64,000 nucleotides of DNA from the NCBI RefSeq assembly GCF_024585265.1, contig NZ_CP036533.1, positions 4,597,001 to 4,661,000 of the forward strand, read 5' to 3'. Source of the DNA: Bradyrhizobium sp. WBAH42. Lineage in GTDB: Bacteria > Pseudomonadota > Alphaproteobacteria > Rhizobiales > Xanthobacteraceae. The notes below the pieces were generated by a model, which was given only the letters and a program-made list of their open reading frames with translations, did not search any database and had not been told where the DNA came from. The number at the start of each line of letters is the position of its first letter. The stretch's first letter is position 1. The position numbers and the translations under genes were made by a program. Of this stretch, positions 19,191 to 30,209 are shown piece after piece.

Positions 19191-21563
19191 TTACGCCGCC
19201 TTGGCCTTCGCCTCCTGGATCGCGCGCCACACCCGCTCCGGGGTCAGCGGCATGTCGATGTGCTTGATGCCGTAATCCGACAGCGCATCGAGCACCGCGT
19301 TCACCACCGTCGAGAGACTGCCGGCGCAGCCTGCTTCGCCGCAGCCCTTGCTGCCGAGCGGATTGGTGGTGGCGGGCACCGGATGATCGCCGACCGTCAT
19401 GTTGGGGACGTCCTCGGCACGCGGCAGGGCGTAGTCCATCAGCGAGCCCGTGATCGGCTGGCCGCTCTCGTCGTAGCGGATGTGCTCCATCAGCGCCTGG
19501 CCGATGCCCTGGACCACGCCGCCATGGAGCTGGCCCGCGACCAGCATCGGGTTGATCACCGTGCCGAAATCGTTGACCGCGCTGTAGCGCACGATCTGCA
19601 CCACGCCGGTGTCCGGGTCGATCTCGACCTCGGCGACGTGGCAGCCGTTCGGGAACGCCGAGGCGACCGGTTCGCTGGTGTGATCGACGTCGAGCGTATC
19701 AGGCACGCCCTCCGGCACCTTGCCGTCATGCAGCTTCTTCGCGAGCTCCATGATGTCGATGCTGCGATCGGTGCCGGCGATCGTAAAGCTGCCGTCAGCA
19801 AACTCGATATCGGCCTCGGACGCTTCCAGCATATGCGCGGCGGCGCGCTTGCCCTTCTCGATGACGAGCTTTGCGGCCCCCACGATGGCTTGGCCGGTCG
19901 CAGTGATCGAGCGCGAGCCGCCGGTGCCGTTGCCGGTGTGGACGATATCGCTGTCGCCCTGCACGAGCTTCACGCTCTCGAAGGGGACGCCGAGCTGCTC
20001 GGACAGCACCTGCGCGAACGGCGTGGCATGGCCCTGGCCGTAATCGAGCGTGCCGGTGATGAGCTGCACGGTGCCGTCAGCATCGAACACGATCTTGCCG
20101 AGCTCGGGGCTCGGCGGCGCCGTGACCTCGAGATAGGAGCCGACCGCGATGCCGCGGAGCTTGCCGGCCTTCTTGCTCTCCTTCTTGCGCTTGGCGAAGT
20201 TCTCGTGGTCCGAGATTTCGAGCGCCTTGTTGAAAACGGCCTGGAAGTCGCCGCTGTCATAGGTGACGCCGGAGGAGGCCGCGAACGGGATCTGGTTCGG
20301 CTTGATGAAGTTGCGCTTGCGCAAGGTCAGCCGGTTGATGCCCATCTCGTCGGCGGCGCGGTCGATCAGGCGCTCCATGTAATAGTTCGCCTCGGGCCGG
20401 CCGGCACCGCGATAGGCGCCCATCAGCGTGGTGTTGGTGAGCACCGTCTTGATGTCGACCGCCATCAGCGGCGTGCGATAGACGCTGGAGAAGTTCTTGC
20501 CGGTGTTGAGCGAAAGCGGGCCCGGCGCGACGCCGGTGATGTAGGCGCCGAGATTGCCGTAGCCGGACAGCTTTGCCGCGAGGAAGTGGCCCTCTGCATC
20601 GAGCGCGAGCTCGGCATGGATCTTCTGCGCGCGGCCATGGCTGTCGGAGAGGAAGCTGGTGGAGCGCTCGTCCAGCCACTTCACCGGCCGTTCCAGCGCC
20701 TTCGCCGCATACAGGATGCACATATATTCGGGATAGTTGATGTTCTTCATGCCGAAGGAGCCGCCGACATTGGCGGTGAGAATGCGCACCTTCTCGTTCG
20801 GCACCTTCAGGTTCTTGGCGAGGTTGGCGCGGTTGCCGGCAACGCCCTGGGTCGGCACCTGAAGCGTGTAACGCTCGGTCTTCTTGTCGTAGGAGGCAAG
20901 CCCCACGCGCGGCTCCATCGAGACCACGGCGACGCGGGTGTTCTCGATGTCGAGCCTGGTCACATGAGCGGCGCTGGCGAAGGCCGCGTTGACCTTGTCC
21001 ATGTCGCCATAGTGGTAGTCGAGCGCGACGTTGTTCGGGATGTGGTCATAGAGCTGCGGCGCGCCGGGCTTGGCGGCTTCTTCGGGATCGGTCACCGCCG
21101 GCAGCGGCTCGATGTCGAGCTCGACCGCTTCGGCCGCGTCGCGCGCCTGCGCCAGCGTCTCCGCCACCACGAAGGCGACGGGATCGCCGACGAAGCGGAC
21201 CTTGTCGGTCGCCAGCGGCTGGCGGTTGGTCTGGAGCAGGGGCGAGCCGTCACGGCTCTTCAGCGGCAGGCCGCAGGTGAAGGGGCCGTAACCGGCGGCA
21301 TCGAGATCTTTCCCGGTCCACACCCCGAGCACGCCCGGCATCGCCTTGGCGGCATCGAGGCCAATGCCGCGGATGATGCCATGGGCATGGGTCGAGCGGA
21401 CGACCACGGCATAGGCCTGGCCGGGCAGGTTGAAATCGTCGGTGTAGCGGCCCTTGCCGCGCACCAGGGTGTCGTCCTCCTTGCGGCGGACCGGTTGCCC
21501 GACACCATATTTTTGCAGTGCAATAGCGTTCTCGAGCGTGGACGATTTGGTGTGTTCTTGCAT
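19191..21563 (-). CDS. Molybdopterin-binding subunit of xanthine dehydrogenase family (form II CoxL-like)
   Basis: A 790-residue large subunit of a molybdenum hydroxylase. The N-terminus has the family opening GVGQPVRRKEDDTLVRGKGR. The active-site loop reads AYRGAGRPEANYYMERL: AYRGAGR marks form II (non-classical) CoxL proteins, whereas true aerobic CO dehydrogenase has AYRCSFR. The C-terminal catalytic Glu is in GSKGCGEAGCAG. No FAD-binding (CoxM-like) or 2Fe-2S (CoxS-like) subunit gene is adjacent, so partners must be encoded elsewhere or the protein works differently. Start MQEHTKSS is preceded by AGG; MPAFQV eight codons upstream is an alternative. The substrate, an aldehyde or aromatic heterocycle, is unknown. 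Confidence 0.9.
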   Translation of the reverse strand: MQEHTKSSTLENAIALQKYGVGQPVRRKEDDTLVRGKGRYTDDFNLPGQAYAVVVRSTHAHGIIRGIGLDAAKAMPGVLGVWTGKDLDAAGYGPFTCGLPLKSRDGSPLLQTNRQPLATDKVRFVGDPVAFVVAETLAQARDAAEAVELDIEPLPAVTDPEEAAKPGAPQLYDHIPNNVALDYHYGDMDKVNAAFASAAHVTRLDIENTRVAVVSMEPRVGLASYDKKTERYTLQVPTQGVAGNRANLAKNLKVPNEKVRILTANVGGSFGMKNINYPEYMCILYAAKALERPVKWLDERSTSFLSDSHGRAQKIHAELALDAEGHFLAAKLSGYGNLGAYITGVAPGPLSLNTGKNFSSVYRTPLMAVDIKTVLTNTTLMGAYRGAGRPEANYYMERLIDRAADEMGINRLTLRKRNFIKPNQIPFAASSGVTYDSGDFQAVFNKALEISDHENFAKRKKESKKAGKLRGIAVGSYLEVTAPPSPELGKIVFDADGTVQLITGTLDYGQGHATPFAQVLSEQLGVPFESVKLVQGDSDIVHTGNGTGGSRSITATGQAIVGAAKLVIEKGKRAAAHMLEASEADIEFADGSFTIAGTDRSIDIMELAKKLHDGKVPEGVPDTLDVDHTSEPVASAFPNGCHVAEVEIDPDTGVVQIVRYSAVNDFGTVINPMLVAGQLHGGVVQGIGQALMEHIRYDESGQPITGSLMDYALPRAEDVPNMTVGDHPVPATTNPLGSKGCGEAGCAGSLSTVVNAVLDALSDYGIKHIDMPLTPERVWRAIQEAKAKAA

Positions 21564-21773
21564 GGAATTGACCTGAAAAGCCGGCATTTGCGCATTTTCG
21601 CGGCAGCGGAGCACCGGACTCCCTTGAGATAACCCACCACCCCCGTTCACGACAACGCACGATTGGGCATGGTCCCATGTGATGCGTTGTTGCGCAGGCC
21701 TGCCGCGCTGCTAATGTTTCAGGCGAATAATCAATTCCAGACCGGCCCGACCGGCCGCGGAAAGACACTTTGT

Positions 21774-22859
21774 ATGAATGACCACACGCGGCTCCGCGAC
21801 GGCCATGTTAGCCAACATGGGCCGCACGGTGAGCTGAATGGGTCGATGGCGGCGGTGGCGTTGGCCACCGATCCGGCCGTCGGCGCGCAAGCGCCGGGAA
21901 CCGGCGTCTATGCGGCGCTGGACCTCGGCACCAACAATTGCAGGCTGCTGATCGCCTGTCCGACCCAGGACGGCTTTCGCGTGGTCGATTCCTTCTCGCG
22001 CATCATCCGGCTCGGGGAGGGCGTCTCGGCGACAGGTTGCATCAGCGACGCCGCGATCGAGCGTGCCATCGCCGCGCTCAGCATCTGCCGGGACAAGATC
22101 AACTTACGGAAGGCGCGGCGGCTGCGGCTGATCGCGACCGAAGCCTGCCGCGCGGCTTCGAACGCGGAAGGTTTTCGCAGCCGCGTTGCGGCCGAGACGG
22201 GCATCGAGCTCGAGGTGATCGACCGCGAGACCGAGGCCACGCTCGCCGTGCTCGGCTGCTCGCCGCTGGTCGACCCGAGGGGGCGCGGCGCGATCCTGTT
22301 CGACATCGGCGGCGGCTCGACCGAGCTGGTGCGGATCGAGCGCGACCCGGAAAACCCGGAGCCGCGCATAAAAGCCTGGATGTCGATCCCCTATGGCGTG
22401 GTCACGCTCGCCGAGCAGTTCGGCGGACGCGACGTCACGCCGGAGATCTACGCCGCGATGGAGCAGGAGGTCGCAAGCCACGTCGCGCCGTTTGCGGAAG
22501 AGCACGGCCGCGATCTCGCCGACATGCATCTGCTCGGCACGTCGGGCACGGTGACGACGCTGGCCGGGATCCATCTCAATCTGGCGCGCTATGACCGACG
22601 CCGCATCGACAGCATCTGGATGAACGATGCCGACATCACCGCGACCATCAACAAGCTGCTCGGCATGAGCTACGAGGAGCGCGCGAACAACAGCTGCATC
22701 AGCGTCGAGCGTGCCGATCTCGTGCTCGCCGGCTGCGCCATTCTCGATGCTATCCGCCGCGCCTTTCCGCTGCCGCGCCTGCGCGTCGCCGACCGGGGCT
22801 TACGCGAAGGCATGCTGGTCGAGATGATGCGCGAGGACGGCGCGCTCAGGAGCTGGTGA
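21774..22859 (+). CDS. Ppx/GppA family phosphatase
   Basis: A 361-residue member of the exopolyphosphatase/pppGpp phosphatase family. The ASKHA fold is shown by [15 protein letters not shown] (phosphate loop 1, near residue 45) and [13 protein letters not shown] (loop 2, near 180). Without the long C-terminal HD domain of E. coli Ppx it resembles the short alphaproteobacterial form. It could degrade polyphosphate or pppGpp. The N-terminal 40 residues are low in conservation, and the ATG at 21774 is preceded by GGAAAG. The gene runs straight into rlmE, a common pairing in Rhizobiales. Confidence 0.88.
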   Translation: MNDHTRLRDGHVSQHGPHGELNGSMAAVALATDPAVGAQAPGTGVYAALDLGTNNCRLLIACPTQDGFRVVDSFSRIIRLGEGVSATGCISDAAIERAIAALSICRDKINLRKARRLRLIATEACRAASNAEGFRSRVAAETGIELEVIDRETEATLAVLGCSPLVDPRGRGAILFDIGGGSTELVRIERDPENPEPRIKAWMSIPYGVVTLAEQFGGRDVTPEIYAAMEQEVASHVAPFAEEHGRDLADMHLLGTSGTVTTLAGIHLNLARYDRRRIDSIWMNDADITATINKLLGMSYEERANNSCISVERADLVLAGCAILDAIRRAFPLPRLRVADRGLREGMLVEMMREDGALRSW

Positions 22860-22861
22860 GT

Positions 22862-23548
22862 ATGGCCAAGGACACGACCGGCCGCTTGCACGTCCAGGTC
22901 AAGACCGGCGGCAAGCGCAAATTGTCGTCGAAGCTGTGGCTGGAGCGGCAGCTCAACGATCCCTATGTCGCGAAAGCCAAGGCTGCGGGCTATCGCTCGC
23001 GTGCCGCGTTCAAGCTCTTGGAGATGGACGACAAGTTCCGGCTCTTGAAGCCGGGCATGGCCGTGGTCGATCTCGGCGCGGCACCCGGTGGCTGGAGCCA
23101 GATCGCGGCCAAGCGCGTCGGCTCGACGGAAGGCAAGGGCAAGGTCGTCGCCATCGATCTGTTGGAGATGCCGGAGATTCCCGGCGTCGATTTCGCGCAG
23201 CTCGACTTCATGGACAACGACGCGCCCGAGAAGCTCACCGCGATGCTCGGCGGCAAGGCCGACGTTGTGATGTCCGACATGGCCGCCAACACCACCGGCC
23301 ACCGCAAGACCGACCAGCTGCGCATCGTCGGCCTGGTTGAGACCGCCGCGGCGTTTGCCTGCGACGTGCTCAAACCCGGCGGCGCGTTTCTGGCCAAGAC
23401 GTTCCAGAGCGGCGCCGATGCCGATCTGCTCGCCCAGCTCAAGCGCGATTTCGCGACGGTGCGTCATGTGAAGCCCGCGGCGAGCCGGCAGGATTCCTCG
23501 GAGCGCTACGTGCTGGCGACGGGATTTCGGGGCGGGGGAACGGCGTAG
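22862..23548 (+). CDS. rlmE: 23S rRNA (uridine-2'-O-)-methyltransferase RlmE
   Basis: A 228-residue FtsJ/RrmJ methyltransferase modifying U2552 in the 23S A-loop (E. coli numbering). The SAM motif is [18 protein letters not shown]. The catalytic K-D-K-E tetrad is visible in [28 protein letters not shown] and [13 protein letters not shown] at 22856 overlapping the ppx stop (GTGA) would add two residues; the ATG at 22862 is chosen, and either start leaves the genes coupled. Confidence 0.93.
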   Translation: MAKDTTGRLHVQVKTGGKRKLSSKLWLERQLNDPYVAKAKAAGYRSRAAFKLLEMDDKFRLLKPGMAVVDLGAAPGGWSQIAAKRVGSTEGKGKVVAIDLLEMPEIPGVDFAQLDFMDNDAPEKLTAMLGGKADVVMSDMAANTTGHRKTDQLRIVGLVETAAAFACDVLKPGGAFLAKTFQSGADADLLAQLKRDFATVRHVKPAASRQDSSERYVLATGFRGGGTA

Positions 23549-23558
23549 CCTCGCACCC

Positions 23559-23664
23559 CGTCATTCCGGGGCGCCTCGAAAAGGCGAGCCCGGAATCCAT
23601 TTCTCAACACGTTCCGCGGTGCGATGGATTCCGGGTTCGATGCTGCGCATCGCCCCGGAATGAC
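23559..23664. repeat. Family D intergenic palindrome, copy D1
   Basis: Inverted repeat with arms CGTCATTCCGGGGCG and CGCCCCGGAATGAC and inner arms GAGCCCGGAATCCAT / ATGGATTCCGGGTTC. It lies between convergent rlmE and the efflux gene. Copies are at 25286 and 41314. Confidence 0.9.
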
Positions 23665-23675
23665 CGAGGAGATAT

Positions 23676-25166
23676 TCACCCAAGCCGCTGATCCCTTACG
23701 TCCTGCGTATCCTCGGACGCTGCCTTGACCGCCGCCTTCTCCGCACCCTTGCCCGCGCCCTTGCGGCTGGCGATCTCCACGGCCTTGCGACCGGAGATCT
23801 CGTGGCCGGCATCCGCGGGCATCTGCCAGAAGAACCAGCTCGAGGCCGCCGAGGTCAGCGCCACCACGACGAAGGCGGGCGCGAACACGGTGGCGTCGAT
23901 CTCGCTGATATGGTGGAACCACATCGTCGTTTCCACGCAGGCCGCGCCGACGGCGACGCCGGCGGAGACCGCGAGCTGCTGGTTGACGCTGACGAGCGTG
24001 GTGGCCCGGCTCATCTGCGCGGTTTCGACGTCGGCATAGGCGACCGTGTTGATCGCGGTGAACTCCAGCGAGCGGAAGAAGCCGCCGACCACCAGGATGA
24101 CCATGATGATGAGCAGCGGCGTCGTCACCGTGAACAGCGCGCAGACGGCGAGGAAGAACGCGCTGACGATCGCGTTCACCGTCATGAGGTTGCGGAAGCC
24201 GAAGGTGCGGATGATCCGCGCCGCCAGCGTCTTCATGCCCATGGCCCCGAGCGAGGAAGCAAAGGTGACGAGGCCGGAATGGAACGGCGACAGGCCGAAG
24301 CCGATCTGCATCAGGAGCGGCAGCAGGAACGGCAGCGCGCCGATGCCGAGCCGGAACAGGAAGCCGCCGAACACGGCTGCGCGCAGCGTCGGCAGCCTCA
24401 GGAGCGAGAAGTCCAGCACCGGCGATCCGGTCCGCCGCGCGTGGATGACGTAGAGCGTCATCGAGATCGCACCGCCCACGATCAGCGCGGCCACCGTGCT
24501 CCAGGGCAGCAGGTTGAGCCCGGCGACTGAAAGGCCAAAGGCGATCCCGGCAAGGCCGATGCCGGCGAGCACCATGCCGTAGAGATCGAACGGCTCCTGC
24601 GCCTCGCTCTTGATGGGATCGATGAAGCGCAGCGCCATGAAGATGCCGAGCAGGCCGATCGGGATGTTGATCAGGAAGATCCAGTGCCAGGACGCATAGG
24701 TGGTGATGAAGCCGCCGAGCGGCGGGCCGATCACGGGGCCGATCAGGGCAGGGACCGTCACCCAGGCCATGGCGTTGACCAGCGCGCTCTTGTCGACCGA
24801 GCGCAGCAGCACGAGGCGTCCGACCGGCGTCATCATCGCCCCGCCCATGCCTTGCAGAATGCGCGCGAACACGAAATCGGTGACCGAGGTCGAGAGCGCG
24901 CAGCCGACCGAGCCGACCATGAACACGCCGACCGCGATCGCGAATACCATCCGCGCGCCGAACCGGTCGGCGGTCCAGCCGCTCGCCGGGATGAACACCG
25001 CGAGCGACAGCAGGTAAGATGTGATCGCGAGCTTCAGCGTCAGCGGGCTGGTGCCGATGTCGGCCGCGATCGCCGGCAGCGAGGTGGCGATCACGGTCGA
25101 ATCCATGTTCTCCATGAACAGAGCCGTGGCCACGATCAGCGGAATGACGCGTTGCTTGTCGACCAT
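23676..25166 (-). CDS. DHA2 family MFS drug:H+ antiporter (EmrB/QacA type)
   Basis: A 496-residue inner-membrane exporter. It opens with ALFMENMDSTVIATSLPAIA, the DHA2 motif D1 in helix 1, followed by the motif A loop WTADRFGAR and the motif C region GPVIGPPLGGFI in helix 5. Up to 14 hydrophobic helices can be counted, and the tail is a charged Lys/Ala-rich cytoplasmic segment. No membrane-fusion partner gene is adjacent. MVDKQ at 25166 is the best start; an ATG 15 codons upstream is less likely. The drug or metabolite exported is not known. Confidence 0.9.
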   Translation of the reverse strand: MVDKQRVIPLIVATALFMENMDSTVIATSLPAIAADIGTSPLTLKLAITSYLLSLAVFIPASGWTADRFGARMVFAIAVGVFMVGSVGCALSTSVTDFVFARILQGMGGAMMTPVGRLVLLRSVDKSALVNAMAWVTVPALIGPVIGPPLGGFITTYASWHWIFLINIPIGLLGIFMALRFIDPIKSEAQEPFDLYGMVLAGIGLAGIAFGLSVAGLNLLPWSTVAALIVGGAISMTLYVIHARRTGSPVLDFSLLRLPTLRAAVFGGFLFRLGIGALPFLLPLLMQIGFGLSPFHSGLVTFASSLGAMGMKTLAARIIRTFGFRNLMTVNAIVSAFFLAVCALFTVTTPLLIIMVILVVGGFFRSLEFTAINTVAYADVETAQMSRATTLVSVNQQLAVSAGVAVGAACVETTMWFHHISEIDATVFAPAFVVVALTSAASSWFFWQMPADAGHEISGRKAVEIASRKGAGKGAEKAAVKAASEDTQDVRDQRLG

Positions 25167-25285
25167 GAAATTAAAGAAAGCTGAAGGAGGGGCGGAGTTG
25201 CGGCTTATCACCGCCGTCCGCCGCCGACCATTGCGGATCGGCGCATAGCACCTAAGTCCCGCGTAACAACGGTGTGACCCTCTCT

Positions 25286-25391
25286 GTCATTCCGGGGCGC
25301 GCCCCTTGGCGCGAGCCCGGAATCTATTGGGCCACAGCGTTGCTGCGCGATGGATTCCGGGTTCGCGACTTCGTCGCGCCCCGGAATGACG
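25286..25391. repeat. Family D intergenic palindrome, copy D2
   Basis: Arms TGTCATTCCGGGGCG and GCGCCCCGGAATGACG; inner arms GAGCCCGGAATCTAT and GATGGATTCCGGGTT. It lies in the divergent gap between the efflux gene and guaB. Confidence 0.88.
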
Positions 25392-27109
<1,718 letters not shown>

Positions 27110-27123
27110 TCGTTCCATTCTCG

Positions 27124-27245
27124 GCGTCATCGCCCGCCTAGTGCGCACTTGCGCACAGGGGCGGGCGATCCAGTACGCCGCGGCTTCTCGGTCCAACAAC
27201 GATTGTCTCGGAGTACTGGGTGCCCCGCCTTCGCGGGGCATGACA
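27124..27245. repeat. Family C intergenic palindrome, copy C3
   Basis: Arms GCGTCATCGCCCGCC and CGCGGGGCATGACA, core CCAGTACGCCGCGGC / CTCGGAGTACTGGG. It carries an insertion-like segment (TAGTGCGCACTTGCGCACAG) compared with the other copies and sits directly beside repeat B3. Confidence 0.85.
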
Positions 27246-27276
27246 GCGCCTGTGTGGCGTGCGCGTGCCAAAAGCT

Positions 27277-27391
27277 CGTCATTGCGAGCCAACGGGTCCG
27301 CGCGAAGCGCGGCCCGATGACAGGCTCCGCGAAGCAATCCAGTCCTTTTGTATTGACGCGGCTGGATTGCTTCGCTTCGCTCGCAAGGACA
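27277..27391. repeat. Family B intergenic palindrome, copy B3
   Basis: Arms CGTCATTGCGAGCC and CTCGCAAGGACA with inner GAAGCAATCCAG / CTGGATTGCTTC. It is longer than B1 and B2 because of extra sequence near CGGGTCCGCGCGAAGCGCGG, itself a small hairpin. The end of the repeat is 19 bp from the following start codon. Confidence 0.85.
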
Positions 27392-27409
27392 GAAAAGTGG
27401 AGGAAGCCA

Positions 27410-28432
27410 ATGGCCCAAGCCAAACGCATCGTTCTCGCCGCGCGTCCCGTCGGCGAACCCAAGCCGTCTGATTTTCGCCTGGAGGAATTCGCCGTGCCGA
27501 CGCCAGGGCAGGGCGAAGTCCTGCTGCGCACGATCTGGCTTTCGCTCGATCCCTATATGCGCGGGCGTATGAACGATGCTCCGTCTTATGCCGCGCCGGT
27601 GCCGGTCGGCGGCGTGATGGAAGGCGAGGCGGTCAGCGAGGTCGTGGCCTCCAACAATTCCGATTTCGCGGTCGGCGACATCGTCCGCGCGCGCACCGGC
27701 TGGCAGTCGCACGCGATCTCGAACGGCAAGGGCCTGATCAAGGTGGATCCCAAGCTCGGTCCGATCTCGACGTCGATCGGGGTGCTCGGCATGCCCGGCA
27801 TGACCGCCTATACGGGCCTGCTCGATATCGGCAAGCCGCAGCCGGGCGAGACCGTCGTCGTCGCCGGTGCGTCCGGCGCGGTCGGCTCGGCGGTGGGGCA
27901 GATCGCCAAGATCAAGGGCGCACGCGCGGTCGGCATCGCCGGCGGCAAGGACAAGTGCGACTACGTGGTGAAGGAGCTCGGCTTCGATGCCTGCATCGAT
28001 CACCGCGATCCCGATCTCGCCGCCAAGTTGAAGGACGCCTGCCCTGGGGGTATCGACGTCTATTTCGAGAATGTCGGCGGTGCCGTGTTCGAGGCGGTGT
28101 TCCCGCTGCTCAACCCGTTTGCGCGCGTGCCCGTTTGCGGCCTGATCGCGCACTACAACGACACCGAGGCCAAGCCGCCGAAATGGGCCGCCCGCCTGAT
28201 GTTCGCGACGCTGACCAAGCGGCTGACCTTCCGCGGCTTCATCGTGTCGGACTTTGCCGCCCGCCATGGCGACTTCCTGCGCGACATGTCGGCCTGGGTT
28301 CGCGAGGGCAAGGTCAAGTACAAGGAGTTCGTCACCGAGGGCCTGGAGAGTGCGCCCGGCGCCTTCATGGGCCTGCTGAAGGGGGCCAATTTCGGCAAGC
28401 AGCTGGTCCGGGTCGGGCCGGACAAGGCCTAG
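27410..28432 (+). CDS. NADP-dependent zinc-free MDR oxidoreductase (leukotriene B4 dehydrogenase-like)
   Basis: A 340-residue medium-chain reductase without zinc ligands. LSLDPYMRGRMND is the signature of the prostaglandin reductase/leukotriene B4 12-hydroxydehydrogenase group. The nucleotide motif is VAGASGAVGSAVGQIAK, and FENVGG plus GLIAHYND complete the fold. Likely to reduce the double bond of alpha,beta-unsaturated carbonyls with NADPH in the cytoplasm. AGGAAG precedes the ATG. It stands alone downstream of guaB after two repeats. Confidence 0.9.
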   Translation: MAQAKRIVLAARPVGEPKPSDFRLEEFAVPTPGQGEVLLRTIWLSLDPYMRGRMNDAPSYAAPVPVGGVMEGEAVSEVVASNNSDFAVGDIVRARTGWQSHAISNGKGLIKVDPKLGPISTSIGVLGMPGMTAYTGLLDIGKPQPGETVVVAGASGAVGSAVGQIAKIKGARAVGIAGGKDKCDYVVKELGFDACIDHRDPDLAAKLKDACPGGIDVYFENVGGAVFEAVFPLLNPFARVPVCGLIAHYNDTEAKPPKWAARLMFATLTKRLTFRGFIVSDFAARHGDFLRDMSAWVREGKVKYKEFVTEGLESAPGAFMGLLKGANFGKQLVRVGPDKA

Positions 28433-28507
28433 CGCGACAGGGAATGGGACTCACGTGGCCCCGCGGCCACACGCCGGGTGGGGATAGTTAAGAAAGAGTC
28501 ACCAAAT

Positions 28508-28542
28508 GGTCACACCTGCCCGCAAAAGCCGCAGGTGTGACC
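28508..28542. promoter_or_regulatory. Perfect 12-bp inverted repeat, 11-nt loop
   Basis: GGTCACACCTGC and GCAGGTGTGACC are exact reverse complements, separated by CCGCAAAAGCC. It lies 76 bp after the reductase stop and 60 bp before a small membrane-protein gene. There is no T-run on either side, so it could be an operator, an mRNA hairpin or a weak terminator. Confidence 0.6.
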
Positions 28543-28602
28543 GCCTGTTCATTGACGGCCGGAGGAAGGCATTGAATCATCGCGCATATTTTAGGTGCTG
28601 CG

Positions 28603-28896
28603 ATGTTAGAGATTGGTATTTTCTGCGTAATCCTCCTGGCCGCCAGCTATTGGGCGACCATGTTCATCATGGGCCGTCGCGACGACGTCATCCATGGCAA
28701 GTTCGTTCACGCCGAGGACGAGGGCGAATTCACGCCGGCCGCAAGGCCTGCTCCACCGCCATTCCCGAAGCGCCCGGTGAAAGCTGCGCAGCCCGCCTCT
28801 GTTCAGCCGGTCGGCACCGCGGCCAAGCCGGTGAACAGCGCCGCGCTGCAATCGCTGCTCGCTGCCATCCAGCAGGATCTCAAGAGCGTCGCGTAA
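28603..28896 (+). CDS. Small single-pass membrane protein, function unknown
   Basis: A 97-residue protein. Residues 2-23 (LEIGIFCVILLAASYWATMFIM) form one membrane helix, followed by a GRRDD basic stop-transfer and a proline/alanine-rich stretch (ARPAPPPFPKRPVK). The end is a short amphipathic helix (ALQSLLAAIQQDLKSVA). The likely topology is an N-terminal anchor with a flexible cytoplasmic tail. Codon use looks coding, and it ends 10 bp from the convergent LacI gene. I do not recognise the family. The start ATG has no strong ribosome site. Confidence 0.6.
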   Translation: MLEIGIFCVILLAASYWATMFIMGRRDDVIHGKFVHAEDEGEFTPAARPAPPPFPKRPVKAAQPASVQPVGTAAKPVNSAALQSLLAAIQQDLKSVA

Positions 28897-28906
28897 GCCG
28901 CAACGC

Positions 28907-29971
28907 TCAGACGCTGCCGCGCTCGACCAGGAACAGATCGACCGCGAGCCGCTGCTCGGCGCGCGGCGTGCCTGAGAGCCGCGCCAAAAGCAGTTCGCCC
29001 GCGAGACGTCCCACGGCCGCCGCGTCGAATGAGATGGTCGTAAGGCCGGGCATGATTTGATCGGCGACGTCGTTGTCACCGAAGCCGAGGACGGCCAGAT
29101 CGCGCGGCACCGACAGGCCGCGGGCGCGAGCCTCGATCAGCGCACCGGTCGCGAGCAGGTCGTTGGCGCAGAACACGGCGTCGACGTCGCCGCTGCGCTC
29201 GAGCAGGGCGGTGAAGGCGGCACGGCCGTCGACCAGCCCCGTCACCTCTCCAACGAGGATTTCGTGAACGATCGTGAGGCCGAGCTGTGCGGCGGCGGCG
29301 CGAAAGCCGTCGCGGCGGAGTGCGCCGCGGCCGCTGCTGCGGCCGATGAAGGCGATGCGGCGATGTCCCGCCTGCGCCAGCCGGCGCGCCGCCATCGCGC
29401 CGGCATCCGCATTGGGCAGGCCGACCAGCATGTCGATGGGATCGCGCGGGAACGCCCAGGTCTCGATCACGGGAATGCCGAGCTCGGCCAGCGCCGTGCG
29501 GTTCTCCTCGAGCTCGATGACGCCGGTGAACATCACCGCCGCGGGGCGGATGCCGCGCAGCGACTGGATCATCGCGACCTCCTTGGCATAGGAGTAGGAG
29601 GTCTGGCCGACCAGCACCTCAAAACCCTCCGGCTCGAGCGTCGCGGCAAAGCTGCGCACCGCAAGGCCAAACTGCTGGCTGAGGATGTTGGAGACGAAGG
29701 CGACGACCACGTTGGACCGGCCCGAGCGGAGCGCGCGGGCATGCGGGTTGGAGGCATAGCCGGTCGCCTCGATCACCTCGAGGATTCGCTCGCGGGTCTT
29801 GCGATTGACCTTCTCGGGGTGGCGCAGCACCCGCGACACCGTGATCGGCGCGACGCCGGCGCGTTCTGCGACTTCCTCGATGCGCGGCGGCCGTCCGGTC
29901 GCATTGCTGCGGCCGGGCGGCGCCGGAATGCGCACGACGTCGTCATAGCTCGGCTTGGCCGGATCGGTCAT
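28907..29971 (-). CDS. LacI family transcriptional regulator
   Basis: A 354-residue LacI/GalR-type repressor. Residues 30-85 hold the helix-turn-helix and hinge (IEEVAERAGVAPITVSRVLR then ATGYASNPHARALRSGRSN). The rest is a periplasmic-binding-protein-like effector domain (VVVAFVSNILSQQFG, FCANDLLATGALIEA, VLGFGDNDVADQ). The N-terminal 25 residues before the HTH are extra. It lies downstream of the amino-acid operon on the same strand, separated by repeat E2. The perfect palindrome with central CG at 35917-35932, upstream of that operon, is the kind of site LacI proteins bind. Confidence 0.9.
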   Translation of the reverse strand: MTDPAKPSYDDVVRIPAPPGRSNATGRPPRIEEVAERAGVAPITVSRVLRHPEKVNRKTRERILEVIEATGYASNPHARALRSGRSNVVVAFVSNILSQQFGLAVRSFAATLEPEGFEVLVGQTSYSYAKEVAMIQSLRGIRPAAVMFTGVIELEENRTALAELGIPVIETWAFPRDPIDMLVGLPNADAGAMAARRLAQAGHRRIAFIGRSSGRGALRRDGFRAAAAQLGLTIVHEILVGEVTGLVDGRAAFTALLERSGDVDAVFCANDLLATGALIEARARGLSVPRDLAVLGFGDNDVADQIMPGLTTISFDAAAVGRLAGELLLARLSGTPRAEQRLAVDLFLVERGSV

Positions 29972-30041
29972 CGAATTCCTGAAGAGACGTCAGGTTAGAG
30001 CATCATGAGATCAGATCGTACTGCAACCGCATTGGCACTGC

Positions 30042-30188
30042 GCTCCCTCCCCCGCTTGCGGGGGAGGGTTGGGGAGAGGGTGTCTCCACGTCGGGATCGT
30101 CCAAGGTTACGGACGAAATCCCCAAGAGGAGAAAGCCCTCACCCGGATCGCTTTCGCGATCCGACCTCTCCCGCAAGCGGGAGAGGTG
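30042..30188. repeat. Family E intergenic palindrome, copy E2
   Basis: Arms CTCCCTCCCCCGCTTGCGGG and CTCCCGCAAGCGGGAGAGGT, with inner CACCCGGATCGCTTTCGCGA. It separates the deacylase and LacI genes. Confidence 0.85.
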
Positions 30189-30209
30189 CAATGAGCATGC
30201 GGCCGAAGC

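Noticed and set aside
19260-21632. 790-codon open frame opposite the CoxL-like gene
   Set aside because: No recognisable motifs; mirror of a strongly supported molybdoenzyme.
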